A stretch of DNA of 64,000 bases, taken from NCBI GenBank assembly GCA_025456205.1, contig JALOLA010000001.1, forward strand, positions 1 through 64,000. Reading direction: 5' to 3'. Origin of the DNA: Acidobacteriota bacterium. Its GTDB lineage: Bacteria; Acidobacteriota; Aminicenantia; UBA2199. Shown piece after piece: positions 19,802 to 29,499 of the stretch. The translations under genes were made by a program, and so were the position numbers. Every line of letters starts with the position of its first letter. The first letter of the stretch is position 1. The notes under the pieces are model-generated. The model was not told the DNA's origin. It saw nothing but the letters and a program-made list of their open reading frames with translations, and ran no database searches.

Positions 19802-21094
19802 TTACTCTCCTTTCTTTCTCGGGTCGGTGATGACGCCGGTGATGGCGCTGGCGGCGGCCACGGCCGGCGAGCAGAGGTAGACCTCGGCGTTGGGGTTGCC
19901 CATGCGCCCCTTGAAGTTGCGGTTGGTGGTGGCCAGGGCGACGTCGCCGTCGGCCAGGGCGCCCTGGTGCACGCCCAGGCAGGGGCCGCAGCCCGAGTTC
20001 ATGACCACGGCGCCGGCCTCCATGAAGGTGGCGACATAGCCCTTTTTCAGGGCCTGCAGGTAGATGCGCGTCGAAGCCGGGAAGATGAGCATGCGCGTGC
20101 CTTTGGCCACCTTCTTGCCCTTGAGGATCTTGGCGGCGATGGCCAGATCGTCGAGGCGGCCGTTGGTGCAGGAGCCGATGACGATCTGGTTGAGCTTGAC
20201 GCCCAGGACCTGCTTGATCGGCTTGACGTTGTCCACGGTGTGCGGGCAGGCGATCTGCGGCTGCAGCTTGGAGACATTGATGGTGATCACCTGGTCGTAT
20301 GCCGCGTCGGCGTCAGGGCCGAAAAGCTCGGGGACCTCCGCCACGCCGGCTTCGTCCTTTAAATAGCGCAGCGTTTCGGCGTCGGGGGGGACGATGCCTG
20401 AAGTGGCCCCGGCCTCGACCGTCATGTTGCAGATCACCAACCGGCCGGAGGTCGACATGCTATCGATGGCCGGGCCGTGGAACTCAATGACCTTGAAGTT
20501 GGCCCCCTCGGCGGTCAGCTTGCCGACCAGGTGCAGGATGAGGTCCTTGGGCGCGACGTGGCGCTTGAACTTGCCCTCGCAGACCACCTTGATGGTACCT
20601 GGCACCTCGACGTTCAGCACCCTGCCCAATGCCCAGACCGCGGCCATCTCGGTGGCGCCGATGCCGAAGGAGAAGGCGCCCAGGGCGCCATGGCTGGTGG
20701 TGTGGCTGTCGGTGCCGACGACGACGCTTCCCGGTTGCACGTAGCCGAACTCGGGCAGGATCTGGTGGCAGATGCCGCCGCTGTCGCCGCGGATGTCATG
20801 GAACTTGGCAATGCCCTGCTTGGCCACGAAATCGCGGATCTTCTTCTGGTTGCCGGCCGTCTTCGAGCTCTCGGCCGGGACGCGATGGTCGAAGATGATG
20901 GCGATCTTGCTCGGGTCCCACACCTTGGCCTCGAGCCCCGTGTCCTGGTAGATCTCGTTGAACTGGTTGATGACCAGGGCGCCGTTCTCGTGCGACATGG
21001 CCAGGTCGACCCTGGGCTCGAGCACGTCGCCCGCTTTCACCGCGGCCTGGCCCGTAGCCCTGGCCAGTATCTTTTCAACCATTGTCATTCCCAT
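19802..21094 (-). CDS. LeuC-like hydro-lyase large subunit (3-isopropylmalate dehydratase/homoaconitase family)
   Basis: MTMVEKILARATG..VGTDSHTTSHGALGAFSFGIGATEMA..GSCTNGRLDDLAIAA..NSGCGPCLGVHQG. Confidence 0.92.
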   Translation of the reverse strand: MGMTMVEKILARATGQAAVKAGDVLEPRVDLAMSHENGALVINQFNEIYQDTGLEAKVWDPSKIAIIFDHRVPAESSKTAGNQKKIRDFVAKQGIAKFHDIRGDSGGICHQILPEFGYVQPGSVVVGTDSHTTSHGALGAFSFGIGATEMAAVWALGRVLNVEVPGTIKVVCEGKFKRHVAPKDLILHLVGKLTAEGANFKVIEFHGPAIDSMSTSGRLVICNMTVEAGATSGIVPPDAETLRYLKDEAGVAEVPELFGPDADAAYDQVITINVSKLQPQIACPHTVDNVKPIKQVLGVKLNQIVIGSCTNGRLDDLAIAAKILKGKKVAKGTRMLIFPASTRIYLQALKKGYVATFMEAGAVVMNSGCGPCLGVHQGALADGDVALATTNRNFKGRMGNPNAEVYLCSPAVAAASAITGVITDPRKKGE

Positions 21095-21122
21095 GATAAT
21101 TCCTCCTTTTTATTGACGGCGC

Positions 21123-22316
21123 TCAGATCGCGCCTTTTTCCCTTAAAGCACTGATATCTTCTTCCTTATAGCCCAGCCCTTTCAGGATCTCGCCGGTGTG
21201 CGCCGAAAGCCTTGGCGGCGGCGCATCGATCTGGGCCGGCGTCTTGGAAAACTTGGCGGTCAGGTTGAAAAGCTTGATGTCGCCGATGCCCGGTTCCTTG
21301 ACCGTGGCGATCACTTGCCGGTGCTCGCTCTGGGGCTGGAGCAGCGCCTTCTCCAGGCCGTAAATGTCGCCGGTGGGGATGCCCTTGTCGTTCAGCACGT
21401 CCACCCAGTTCGCGGTGGGTTGCTGCAGGAGCTTTTCCTCCAGCAGCGGGGTGAGCTGCTTGCGGTTGGCCTTGCGCGTGTCGCGCTCCTGAAAGCGCGA
21501 ATCGGTCTTCAGCTCCGGCACCCCCAGGGCGTCGGCCAGGTCCTCCCACTGCTTCTGCTGGTTGGCGGCGATGTTGACGTAGCCGTCCTGGGTGCGGAAA
21601 GAGCCCGAGGGGGCAGCGGTGAAGTTGTCGTTGCCCATCAGCACCGGCTGCTGGTTGCCGATGAGCAGGTTGGCTGCCACCCAGCCCATCAGGGGCATGA
21701 TCGAGTCGAGCATGGCGATATCGATGAACTGCCCCTCGCCGCTGCGCTCGCGGTGGAACAGGGCGGCCATGATGGCGAAGGCGGCGTTGAGGCCGCCCAC
21801 CGTGTCGCAGACCGGGAAGCCGGCGCGCAGGGGATTGAGCCGCTCGTCGCCGTTGACGGCCATGACGCCGCTCAGTCCCTGGATGATCTGGTCGTAGGCC
21901 GGCTTGAAGGCGTCGGGACCGGTCTGGCCGAAGCCGGAGATGGCGCAATAAACGATCTTGGGGTTGATCGCGCAGATCTTTTCATAAGAGAAGCCGAGCT
22001 TGCCCATGACCCCCGGCCGGAAATTCTCCACCACCACGTCGGCCGTCTTGAGCAGCTTGCGGAAGATCTCCTTGCCCTCCTCGAACTTCAGGTTGAGGGT
22101 CAATGACTTCTTGTTGGCGTTCTGGGCCAGGAAACTGGTTCCCATCAGCTGCTTGTTGAGGGGGTTGACGTTGCCCAGCTTGCGGGCCAGGTCGCCGCCA
22201 TCGGGATTCTCGATCTTGATCACCTCGGCCCCGAGCAACGCCAGGTGCATGGTGGCAAAGGGGCCGGATAGGACGTTGGTCAGGTCAAGGACCCTGATCT
22301 TTTCCAGTAATTTCAT
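21123..22316 (-). CDS. CaiB/BaiF (family III) CoA-transferase
   Basis: IRVLDLTNVLSGPFATMHLALLGAEVIKIENPDGGD...NKKSLTLNLKFEEGKEIFRKLLKTADVVVENFRPGVMGKLG. Confidence 0.93.
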   Translation of the reverse strand: MKLLEKIRVLDLTNVLSGPFATMHLALLGAEVIKIENPDGGDLARKLGNVNPLNKQLMGTSFLAQNANKKSLTLNLKFEEGKEIFRKLLKTADVVVENFRPGVMGKLGFSYEKICAINPKIVYCAISGFGQTGPDAFKPAYDQIIQGLSGVMAVNGDERLNPLRAGFPVCDTVGGLNAAFAIMAALFHRERSGEGQFIDIAMLDSIMPLMGWVAANLLIGNQQPVLMGNDNFTAAPSGSFRTQDGYVNIAANQQKQWEDLADALGVPELKTDSRFQERDTRKANRKQLTPLLEEKLLQQPTANWVDVLNDKGIPTGDIYGLEKALLQPQSEHRQVIATVKEPGIGDIKLFNLTAKFSKTPAQIDAPPPRLSAHTGEILKGLGYKEEDISALREKGAI

Positions 22317-22331
22317 GATGGTTCTCCTATA

Positions 22332-23249
22332 TCACGCTTTCTTGAAATGGACGATCGACCCCGCCTTGAGGATAAAGCCGGGCAGCTCGCGGCCGAAAAA
22401 GCCGCCCAGGTCGCGGGCGGTTTCCAGAAGCTTGTCCAGGTCGATGGTTGTGGCCAGACCCTGGCGCTGCAGCGAATGGACCAGGTCCTCGCTGCAGACA
22501 TTGCCGGCCGCCACCTTGGTGAACGGGCAGCCGCCCAGGCCGCCCAGGGCCGATTCGAAATATTTCACGCCGGTCCTCAGCGCGGCATAGCCGTTGGCGA
22601 GGCCCAGGCCGTAGGTGTTGTGGAAATGGCAGGCCAGTTCGACCCCGGGGTCGCGCTTCAGGATCTCGGCGTACAGGGATTCGACCTGGGGCGGGTAGGC
22701 GTGGCCGGCGGTGTCGGCCAGGCTGATGTTGCGGATGCCCGCGGCCAGGTACTTGTCCACGATCGCCAGCACCTGCTCCGCCGGGATGGGGCCCTCAAAG
22801 CCGCAACCGAACGCCGACTGGATGGAGACCTGGATGCGCTTCTGCGCCTTCATGGCCGCCTGGGCCATGGCAATGATCTGGCCGACGGCCTCATCGCTGC
22901 CCTTGCCCGTGTTCTTGCGGCTGTGGGTGTCGCTGGCCGATACGCCCATGCAAAACATGTCGACCCCGCAGGCCATGCCGCGCTCGAGCCCTTTTTCGTT
23001 CAGCACCAGTCCGGAAAGGACGACCCCGGCCGGCTTTTTCCCATCCTGGCTGAAATGGGCGAACAGCTTGTCGGTGTCGGCCATCTGCGGCACCTTCTCG
23101 GGGTTCACGAACGACCCGAGCTGGATCATGTCGATCCCGGCCGCCAGCAACCCCTCGACCCAGGCGATCTTCTTTTCCAGGGGCACGACCTGCTTCTCGA
23201 TCTGCAGCCCGTCGCGCAATCCCACTTCGTGGACCTTGATCTCATTCAT
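22332..23249 (-). CDS. HMG-CoA lyase family protein
   Basis: VHEVGLRDGLQIEKQVV..; ALGGLGGCPFTKVAAGNVCSEDLVH matches the HMG-CoA lyase signature region. Confidence 0.88.
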   Translation of the reverse strand: MNEIKVHEVGLRDGLQIEKQVVPLEKKIAWVEGLLAAGIDMIQLGSFVNPEKVPQMADTDKLFAHFSQDGKKPAGVVLSGLVLNEKGLERGMACGVDMFCMGVSASDTHSRKNTGKGSDEAVGQIIAMAQAAMKAQKRIQVSIQSAFGCGFEGPIPAEQVLAIVDKYLAAGIRNISLADTAGHAYPPQVESLYAEILKRDPGVELACHFHNTYGLGLANGYAALRTGVKYFESALGGLGGCPFTKVAAGNVCSEDLVHSLQRQGLATTIDLDKLLETARDLGGFFGRELPGFILKAGSIVHFKKA

Positions 23250-23297
23250 AGGGTGTTCTCCCATTTGCTTCAAGCGCTTGCCGTTTCCGGTACCGGT

Positions 23298-24443
23298 CTA
23301 TAACTTGGCGGCGATCGCCTCGGCCATTTCCAGCGTCGTGTTGCTGCCTCCCATATCATACGTGCGCACCTTGCCTTCCTTGATGACCGTGGCCACGGCA
23401 TTCTCGACCCTGGCGCCCATCTCCTTTTCACCCAGCCAGTCGAGCATCATCTTGGCCGCCAGGATGGTGGCGATGGGATTGGTCTTGTACTGGCCGGCAT
23501 ATTTGGGGGCCGAGCCGTGGGTGGGCTCGAACACGGCCAGCTTGTCGCCGATGTTGCCCGAGCAACCGAAGCCCAGGCCGCCCACCATCTGGGCGCAGAG
23601 ATCGGAGACGATGTCGCCGAACATATTGGTGGCCACCAGCACCGAGTAGTTCTTGGGGTTCTTCAGCAGCCACATGCAGATGGCATCAATATTGGCATCG
23701 TCCATCTGGATGCCCGGGAAGTCCTTGGCCACTTCCTTGCCGATGTCCAGGAACAGGCCCTCGGTGGCGCGCACGACATTCGCCTTGTGGATGATGGTGA
23801 CCTTGGGATAACCGTGCTTCTTCGCGTACTCGAAAGCGGCACGGATGATGCGCTCAGAGCCCTTGCGGGTGTTGATCTTGCAGGTGATGGCATACTGGTC
23901 CAGGGGGACGTCCTTGAAGGCGGCGAAACCCTTGGCGTTCTTCAGCAGCACGTCCTTGACTTCCTGGGGAACGGGGCTGAACTCCACCCCGGCATACAGG
24001 TCCTCGGTGTTCTCGCGGAAGACCACGAGATCGATCCCTTCCTTGTAATTGATGGGATTGCCCGGATATGCCTTGCAGGGGCGCAGGCAGGTCCAGAGGT
24101 CGAACAACTGGCGCATGCGCACGATCGGCGAGCGGTAGACCAGCCCCTTGCCCTTCAGCTCCGGGACCAGCTCGGCCTCGGCCGCCTTGACCGGCTTCGA
24201 GGTGATGGCGCCGAACATGGAGGCATCAACGCTCTTCAGAAGATCGATGGTGCGCTGCGGAAAGGACTCGCCTTCCTTGCACCAGAACTCCCATCCGATG
24301 TCACCATGAATGTACTCGGCGTTGAATTTGAGTTTGTCCAGGACAATTCTGGCCGCCTCCATCACTTCCTTGCCGATGCCGTCACCCGGAAGCCAGGCGA
24401 TCTTGTACTTCTTGCCTTGTGCTTTTTCACCTGAAACACTCAT
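23298..24443 (-). CDS. Isocitrate/isopropylmalate dehydrogenase family protein (NAD-type ICDH-like)
   Basis: KIAWLPGDGIGKEVMEAA..VVFRENTEDLYAGVEF..TNMFGDIVSDLCAQMVGGLG..EPTHGSAPKYAG. Confidence 0.9.
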   Translation of the reverse strand: MSVSGEKAQGKKYKIAWLPGDGIGKEVMEAARIVLDKLKFNAEYIHGDIGWEFWCKEGESFPQRTIDLLKSVDASMFGAITSKPVKAAEAELVPELKGKGLVYRSPIVRMRQLFDLWTCLRPCKAYPGNPINYKEGIDLVVFRENTEDLYAGVEFSPVPQEVKDVLLKNAKGFAAFKDVPLDQYAITCKINTRKGSERIIRAAFEYAKKHGYPKVTIIHKANVVRATEGLFLDIGKEVAKDFPGIQMDDANIDAICMWLLKNPKNYSVLVATNMFGDIVSDLCAQMVGGLGFGCSGNIGDKLAVFEPTHGSAPKYAGQYKTNPIATILAAKMMLDWLGEKEMGARVENAVATVIKEGKVRTYDMGGSNTTLEMAEAIAAKL

Positions 24444-24476
24444 ATATTCCTCCTTATTAGACAGTAATGCAAGGTT

Positions 24477-24505
24477 TGTATAGCATATAAACAAATCTCC
24501 GTCAA
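24477..24505 (-). promoter_or_regulatory. Putative sigma70 promoter of the ICDH-HMGL-CoAT-LeuCD operon (TTGACG-N17-TATACA)
   Basis: Read on the minus strand; 17-bp spacer; 34 bp upstream of the ATG at 24443. Confidence 0.55.
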
Positions 24506-24549
24506 TCAAAGGACCGACCCGTTGCTGGCGGCGAAAAAACCGCGGGAAT

Positions 24550-24578
24550 TTGCCTTCGCGCGGGGCATTTGCTACAAT
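24550..24578 (+). promoter_or_regulatory. Putative sigma70 promoter (TTGCCT-N17-TACAAT)
   Basis: Hexamers and 17-bp spacer directly upstream of rimO. Confidence 0.5.
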
Positions 24579-24607
24579 GGCAATGGAACCAAATAAACGC
24601 TTCCCCC

Positions 24608-25936
24608 ATGAAGAAAAAGCAGAAAAATGCCCTGTGCCGCGCCGCCTTCGTCAGCCTGGGCTGCTTCAAGAACACCGTCGACAGCGAAGTGCTGGCCGGA
24701 ATGCTGCGCGAGCGGGGGATGACGATCGTCTGCGAATATGAGGACCCCGACTGGCTGTTGATCAACACCTGCGGCTTCATCCGCGACGCCAAGGAAGAGA
24801 GCATCGAGGAGATCCTCTCCGCCCTGGAGAAAAGGGAGAGGGGGAGCATCCGTAAAGTGGCGGTATTCGGCTGCCTGATCCAGCGCTATCACCGGGAACT
24901 GTCGGCCACCTTCGCCACCGCCGACATCCTCTGGGGGGTCAACGACGTCGAGGCGCTGGCCGACGCCGTCGCCGCCGACCGGCCGCAGCCCTATCCCGAC
25001 CGGCAGCTTTTTCTCTACAACGACCGGCATGAGCGGGCGACGTTCACCACCGCCAACTCCACCTTCATCAAGATCTCCGAAGGCTGCAACATGCCCTGCA
25101 GCTTCTGCGCCATCCCGCAGATCCGCGGACCGTTCCGCTCGCGCACGATCCTGTCCATCCTGCGCGAGGCCGAAGCGCTGAAAAAAAAGGGCGTTGTGGA
25201 ACTGAACCTCATTTCCCAGAACTCCACTTATTTCGGCAGGGACCGCGCACCGCGCTCGCAGCTGCCTGAGCTGCTGAAGGAGTTGTCCGCCCTGGGATTC
25301 GCCTGGCTGCGCGTCCTCTACCTCATGCCGGAAGAGGTGACTCCCGAGATCATCGAAGGCTTCGGCCGCCCGTCGGTGCTGCCGTACTTCGACCTGCCGT
25401 TCCAGCACGTTGCGGCAGCGGTATTGAAAAAAATGAACCGCGGCGGCGGCTACGCCAGGAACCTGCGCCTGGTACGGGATATCCGCGCCCGCTTTCCCGG
25501 CGCCGTCCTGCGCAGCACATTCATCGTCGGCTTCCCAGGCGAGAGCGCGGCGGATTTTAGGCAGTTGCTCGATTTCGCCGGCGAGTCAGGCCTGGAGCGC
25601 ATCGGCGCCTTCGTGTATTCTCCCGAGGAGAACACGGCCAGCTTCGACCTGCCCGGGCGGACGAAACCGCGCACCGGCGCCGACAGGAAGCGTCTGCTGC
25701 TGGACGTTTCGGAACGCAACCTGAAGAAATTCAACAAGGGCCTGGTCGGCAAGACCCTCGATTTCCTGCCCCTGGCGCCCTGGACCAGCCGCAGTACCAT
25801 CGGCCGCGTCTGGGCCCAGGCCCCTGAAGTCGACGGGCACTGCGAAGCGGCCACCGCCTTCATTGAAGGGCGGCCCATGTTTCCCATACGGATCAGCGGC
25901 GTCCGGGGCGAGATGCTGCGCGGGGAGAAGAAATGA
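24608..25936 (+). CDS. rimO: Ribosomal protein S12 methylthiotransferase (radical SAM)
   Basis: AAFVSLGCFKNTVDSEVLAGML..INTCGFI..DAKEESIEEIL..ISEGCNMPCSFCAIPQIRGPFRSR..FIVGFPGE. Confidence 0.93.
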   Translation: MKKKQKNALCRAAFVSLGCFKNTVDSEVLAGMLRERGMTIVCEYEDPDWLLINTCGFIRDAKEESIEEILSALEKRERGSIRKVAVFGCLIQRYHRELSATFATADILWGVNDVEALADAVAADRPQPYPDRQLFLYNDRHERATFTTANSTFIKISEGCNMPCSFCAIPQIRGPFRSRTILSILREAEALKKKGVVELNLISQNSTYFGRDRAPRSQLPELLKELSALGFAWLRVLYLMPEEVTPEIIEGFGRPSVLPYFDLPFQHVAAAVLKKMNRGGGYARNLRLVRDIRARFPGAVLRSTFIVGFPGESAADFRQLLDFAGESGLERIGAFVYSPEENTASFDLPGRTKPRTGADRKRLLLDVSERNLKKFNKGLVGKTLDFLPLAPWTSRSTIGRVWAQAPEVDGHCEAATAFIEGRPMFPIRISGVRGEMLRGEKK

Positions 25937-26391
25937 GAAAAATCTGGATCGCCATCGCCACCTTCTTCGGCTGCGGCTACCTGCCCGTGGCCCCCGGGAC
26001 CTGGGCGTCACTGCTGACCGTGCTCATCGTCTATTTCACGCCGTTGGCCCACGCGCCGCTCGGCGTCCTGGTCCTGGTCAGCGCCGTCGTTTTTGTCGTC
26101 GGCATCCCGGCCGCTTCCGCCAGCGAAGCGCATTTCGCCGCCAGGGACCCGCGGCCGGTCGTGATCGACGAAGTGGCCGGGCAGCTGGTCAGCCTCTGGC
26201 TTCTGCCGCACCAGCCCGGCTATTTCATCGGCGCTTTTTTCCTTTTCCGCTTTTTCGATATTTTCAAGCCCTTCCCGGTGAACCGCAGCGAAGCCCTGCC
26301 GCGCGGGCTCGGCATCATGGTCGATGACGTGCTGGCCGGGGCATACGCCATGGCGGTCCTGTTGCTGGCCCGCCACTTTATCTTCAGCTAG
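25933..26391 (+). CDS. pgpA: Phosphatidylglycerophosphatase A
   Basis: TFFGCGYLPVAPGTWASL...DPRPVVIDEVAGQLVSL...FFDIFKPFPV...GLGIMVDDVLAG. Confidence 0.93.
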   Translation: MRKIWIAIATFFGCGYLPVAPGTWASLLTVLIVYFTPLAHAPLGVLVLVSAVVFVVGIPAASASEAHFAARDPRPVVIDEVAGQLVSLWLLPHQPGYFIGAFFLFRFFDIFKPFPVNRSEALPRGLGIMVDDVLAGAYAMAVLLLARHFIFS

Positions 26392-26502
26392 AATTTGCGC
26401 CGCCTTCGGCGGCGATGCCGCTGGACCGCCGGGCACGGCAATTGCATTCCGCCGCGAAAAAGTGTAAAATAGTGGTCACGCTCAAACAAGGAGGCCTCGG
26501 CC

Positions 26503-26694
26503 ATGGCAAAAATATGCGATATATGCGGAAAGAAACCGGTATACGGCCACAATGTCAGCCATTCCCATAAATTGACCAACCGCCGCTGGGAACCCAACCT
26601 GCAGAAGGTCAAGGTCGTGGTCGATGGCAAGACGCAAACGCTGCGCGTATGCACCGCATGCATCCGTTCCGGCAAGGTACAGAAAGCAGTCTGA
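26503..26694 (+). CDS. rpmB: 50S ribosomal protein L28
   Basis: MAKICDICGKKPVYGHNVSHSHKLTNRRWEPNLQKVKV; aaggaggc RBS. Confidence 0.96.
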   Translation: MAKICDICGKKPVYGHNVSHSHKLTNRRWEPNLQKVKVVVDGKTQTLRVCTACIRSGKVQKAV

Positions 26695-27197
26695 CCGCTC
26701 CTTCCGGATTGAAAACCCAACCTGCGAGCATCCCGTCCTTTAGCAAGAGGATCGGCCTCATCGGCGGCAGCGCTCCCTCGCCCCGCCATTTGCGCATCGC
26801 CGAGGAGATGGGCCGCCGCATCGCGGAGAGCGGCTTCACCCTGGTCAACGGCGGCCTGAGAGGGGTGATGGAGGCGTCGGCGCGCGGCGCCAAGGCCGGC
26901 GGGGGCTGGGTCATCGGCATCCTGCCGGGAAAGACCGCCCTGGATGCCAATCCCTTCACCGACATCGCCGTGCCCACCGGGCTGGGCTACCTGCGCAACG
27001 CCCTGGTGGTGTTGAATTCCGATGTCTTGGTGGCCATCGCCGGCGCCTACGGCACGCTCTCCGAGATCGCCTACACCCAGATCTACGGCCGCAAGGTCTT
27101 CGGCATCGAGACCTGGGACATCCCCGGCGTGATTCCGGCCTCATCCGCCCAGGACGCCATGGACCGGATCAACGCGTTCCTGCGCGGACAGATATAG
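26649..27197 (+). CDS. LOG/TIGR00725-like Rossmann protein (start uncertain; TTG at 26709 possible)
   Basis: RIGLIGGSAPSP..GFTLVNGGLRGVMEASARGAKAGGGWVIGILPG..SDVLVAIAGAYGTLSEIAY. Confidence 0.85.
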   Translation: MHRMHPFRQGTESSLTAPSGLKTQPASIPSFSKRIGLIGGSAPSPRHLRIAEEMGRRIAESGFTLVNGGLRGVMEASARGAKAGGGWVIGILPGKTALDANPFTDIAVPTGLGYLRNALVVLNSDVLVAIAGAYGTLSEIAYTQIYGRKVFGIETWDIPGVIPASSAQDAMDRINAFLRGQI

Positions 27198-27211
27198 CGG
27201 GACGAGCCCCG

Positions 27212-27979
27212 ATGACCAACAACTATCGCGTGGTTGTCCATTTCGATGGCACCGAGTATTACGGCTGGCAGTTCCAGACCGCCGATTACCCGACCATCCA
27301 GGCGGAGCTGATCCGCGTGCTGAAGATCATCGCCAAGAAGCAGGTCCTGGTCACCGGCAGCTCGCGCACCGACGCCGGCGTCCATTCCAGCGGCCTGACC
27401 GCAAATTTTCACCTGCCGGTGGCCATCGAGCCCGACTCCCTGAAGCGGGCGCTGAACTCGCTGCTGCCCAGGGACATCCGCATCATGGAATGCGCCGTGA
27501 TGGACAAGTCGTTCAATGCCCGCTTCGGCGCCGTCAGCAAGACCTATGTCTACCGCATATTCACCGGCCAGGTGCAGTCGCCCTTCAACCAGCGCTTCGC
27601 CCTGCACCTGCCTTTTCCGCTCGACCTCAAGGCCATGCGCCGGGCCGCCCGCCACTTCGTCGGCCAGAAGGATTATTCCTCTTTCACCTCCGACGAGCCC
27701 GGGAAAAAAAGGCTGCGCGAGGTGGACCGGTTCCAGATGAAGGTCAAGGGCGAGGAGATCACCTTCACCGTGCGCGGCAAGAGCTTCCTGCGCTACATGG
27801 TGCGCAACATGGTCGGCACCCTGATCGATGTCGGCCGCGGCAAGATCGCCGCCGGCGACATCCCCGCCATCTTCGCGGCCAAGGACCGGCGCCGGGCCGG
27901 GCAAACGGCGCCGGCCAAAGGGCTGACGCTGGTGAAGGTCGAATACGCCCCGCAGGAAGCGGAAAGCGCGCAGGGATAG
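27212..27979 (+). CDS. truA: tRNA pseudouridine(38-40) synthase
   Basis: VVVHFDGTEYYGWQFQ..SSRTDAGVHSSG..FNARFGAVSKTYVYRI..FLRYMVRNMVGTLIDVGRG. Confidence 0.95.
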   Translation: MTNNYRVVVHFDGTEYYGWQFQTADYPTIQAELIRVLKIIAKKQVLVTGSSRTDAGVHSSGLTANFHLPVAIEPDSLKRALNSLLPRDIRIMECAVMDKSFNARFGAVSKTYVYRIFTGQVQSPFNQRFALHLPFPLDLKAMRRAARHFVGQKDYSSFTSDEPGKKRLREVDRFQMKVKGEEITFTVRGKSFLRYMVRNMVGTLIDVGRGKIAAGDIPAIFAAKDRRRAGQTAPAKGLTLVKVEYAPQEAESAQG

Positions 27980-27999
27980 GAGCCGGTGCCGGCGAGGCG

Positions 28000-29487
28000 T
28001 CAGCCCCCGGCTGGTTTTTTCAACAAGTAGTCACGCATGGCAGCGGCAGCTTTTTTACCATCGCCCATGGCCAGGATGACGGTAGCGCCGCCGCGAACGA
28101 TATCACCGCCGGCGAATATGTCCGGCACGGCGGTCTGCATGGTCGCCTCATCGACGACGATCGTTCCCCACTTGCTGACCTCCAGCCCGCGGATCGACCG
28201 CGGAATGAGCGGGTTGGGATCGGTGCCCACGCCGACGACCACGGTGTCCACGTCGATCAGGTAATCCGAACCCGCGATCACCACCGGCCGCCGCCTTCCC
28301 GAATCATCGGCCGCTCCCAGGCCCATTTTCTGCACCTTCATCTGCTGCACCCGGCCTTCGTTGTCGGCGATGTACTCGATGGGATTGGTCAAGGTCAGGA
28401 ACTCGACCCCTTCCTCCTTGGCATGGTGCACTTCCTCGATGCGCGCGGGCATTTCCTGCTCGCTGCGGCGATAGACGATCATCGCCTTCTCGGCCCCCAA
28501 GCGGACGGCGGTGCGCACGGAGTCCATCGCCGTGTTGCCCCCGCCGATGACCGCCACGCGCTTGCCGCGCACGATCGGCGTGTCATAGCTGGGGAACTGA
28601 TAGGCCTTCATCAAGTTGACGCGGGTGAGGTATTCGTTGGAGGAATAGATGCCGATGGCGTTCTCGCCCGGGACATGCATGAATTTCGGCAGCCCGGCCC
28701 CGCTGCCGATAAAGAAGCCCTGGTAGCCCTGCTCGCGCATGTCCTCGATGGTGATGGTCTTGCCGACGATCACGTTCCGTTCAAAGGTCACGCCGAGGGC
28801 CTCCAGGTAGGCGATCTCCGAGCGCACGATGCTCTTGGGCAAGCGGAACTCGGGAATGCCGTAGCTTAAAACGCCGGCCAATTCGTGCAACGCCTCGAAA
28901 ACGGTCACCCGGTATCCCCATTTCGCCATCTGCCCGGCGAAGGTCAGGCTGGCCGGGCCCGAGCCGACGGCGGCAACGCGGACCGGGCTCCGGTTCTCGA
29001 TCGCCGGGACGACGACGTCGCCGGCCAGGCGCTCGCAATCCGAGGCGAACCGTTCCAGGTAGCCGATAGCCACCGGCGGCTTCTTCATCTTCTGGTAAAC
29101 GCAGTTGGCCTCGCACTGCACCTCCTGGGGACAGACCCGGCCGCAGACGGCGGGCAGGGCGTTGGTCTCCTTCAGTTTCCTGGCCGCGGCCAGGAAGTCG
29201 CCCTTCTCGATCAGCTTGATGAAGCCGGGGATGTTGATGTTCACCGGGCAGCCGGATATGCAGGTCGGCGCGGCACAGTCGAGGCAGCGCTTCGCCTCCC
29301 TGACCGCCATTTCCTCGCTCAAGCCGGTATTGACCTCGCGGAAGCCCGCGCTTCTCTCCCGTGCATCCAGCTCGGGCATCCTGACGCGGGGCAGGGCGCT
29401 CCTTTCCTTGGCGCTGAGGCTGGCACGCAATTCATTCCGCCATTCCTGGCCCCTGTCAGCGTGCAAATCCTGGGGATCGACCGGCAT
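28000..29487 (-). CDS. NfnB/GltD-like NADPH-dependent oxidoreductase subunit
   Basis: CLDCAAPTCISGCPVNINIPGFIKLI..CGRVCPQEVQCEANC..GSGPASLTFAGQMAKWGYRVTVFEALHELAGVLSYGIPEFRLPK..GGGNTAMDSVRTA. Confidence 0.92.
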   Translation of the reverse strand: MPVDPQDLHADRGQEWRNELRASLSAKERSALPRVRMPELDARERSAGFREVNTGLSEEMAVREAKRCLDCAAPTCISGCPVNINIPGFIKLIEKGDFLAAARKLKETNALPAVCGRVCPQEVQCEANCVYQKMKKPPVAIGYLERFASDCERLAGDVVVPAIENRSPVRVAAVGSGPASLTFAGQMAKWGYRVTVFEALHELAGVLSYGIPEFRLPKSIVRSEIAYLEALGVTFERNVIVGKTITIEDMREQGYQGFFIGSGAGLPKFMHVPGENAIGIYSSNEYLTRVNLMKAYQFPSYDTPIVRGKRVAVIGGGNTAMDSVRTAVRLGAEKAMIVYRRSEQEMPARIEEVHHAKEEGVEFLTLTNPIEYIADNEGRVQQMKVQKMGLGAADDSGRRRPVVIAGSDYLIDVDTVVVGVGTDPNPLIPRSIRGLEVSKWGTIVVDEATMQTAVPDIFAGGDIVRGGATVILAMGDGKKAAAAMRDYLLKKPAGG

Positions 29488-29499
29488 GGTGCGTCTCCT

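Noticed and set aside
26398-26414. CGCCGCC-ttc-GGCGGCG hairpin after pgpA as a terminator
   Set aside because: No following U-tract; left as an unassigned hairpin.
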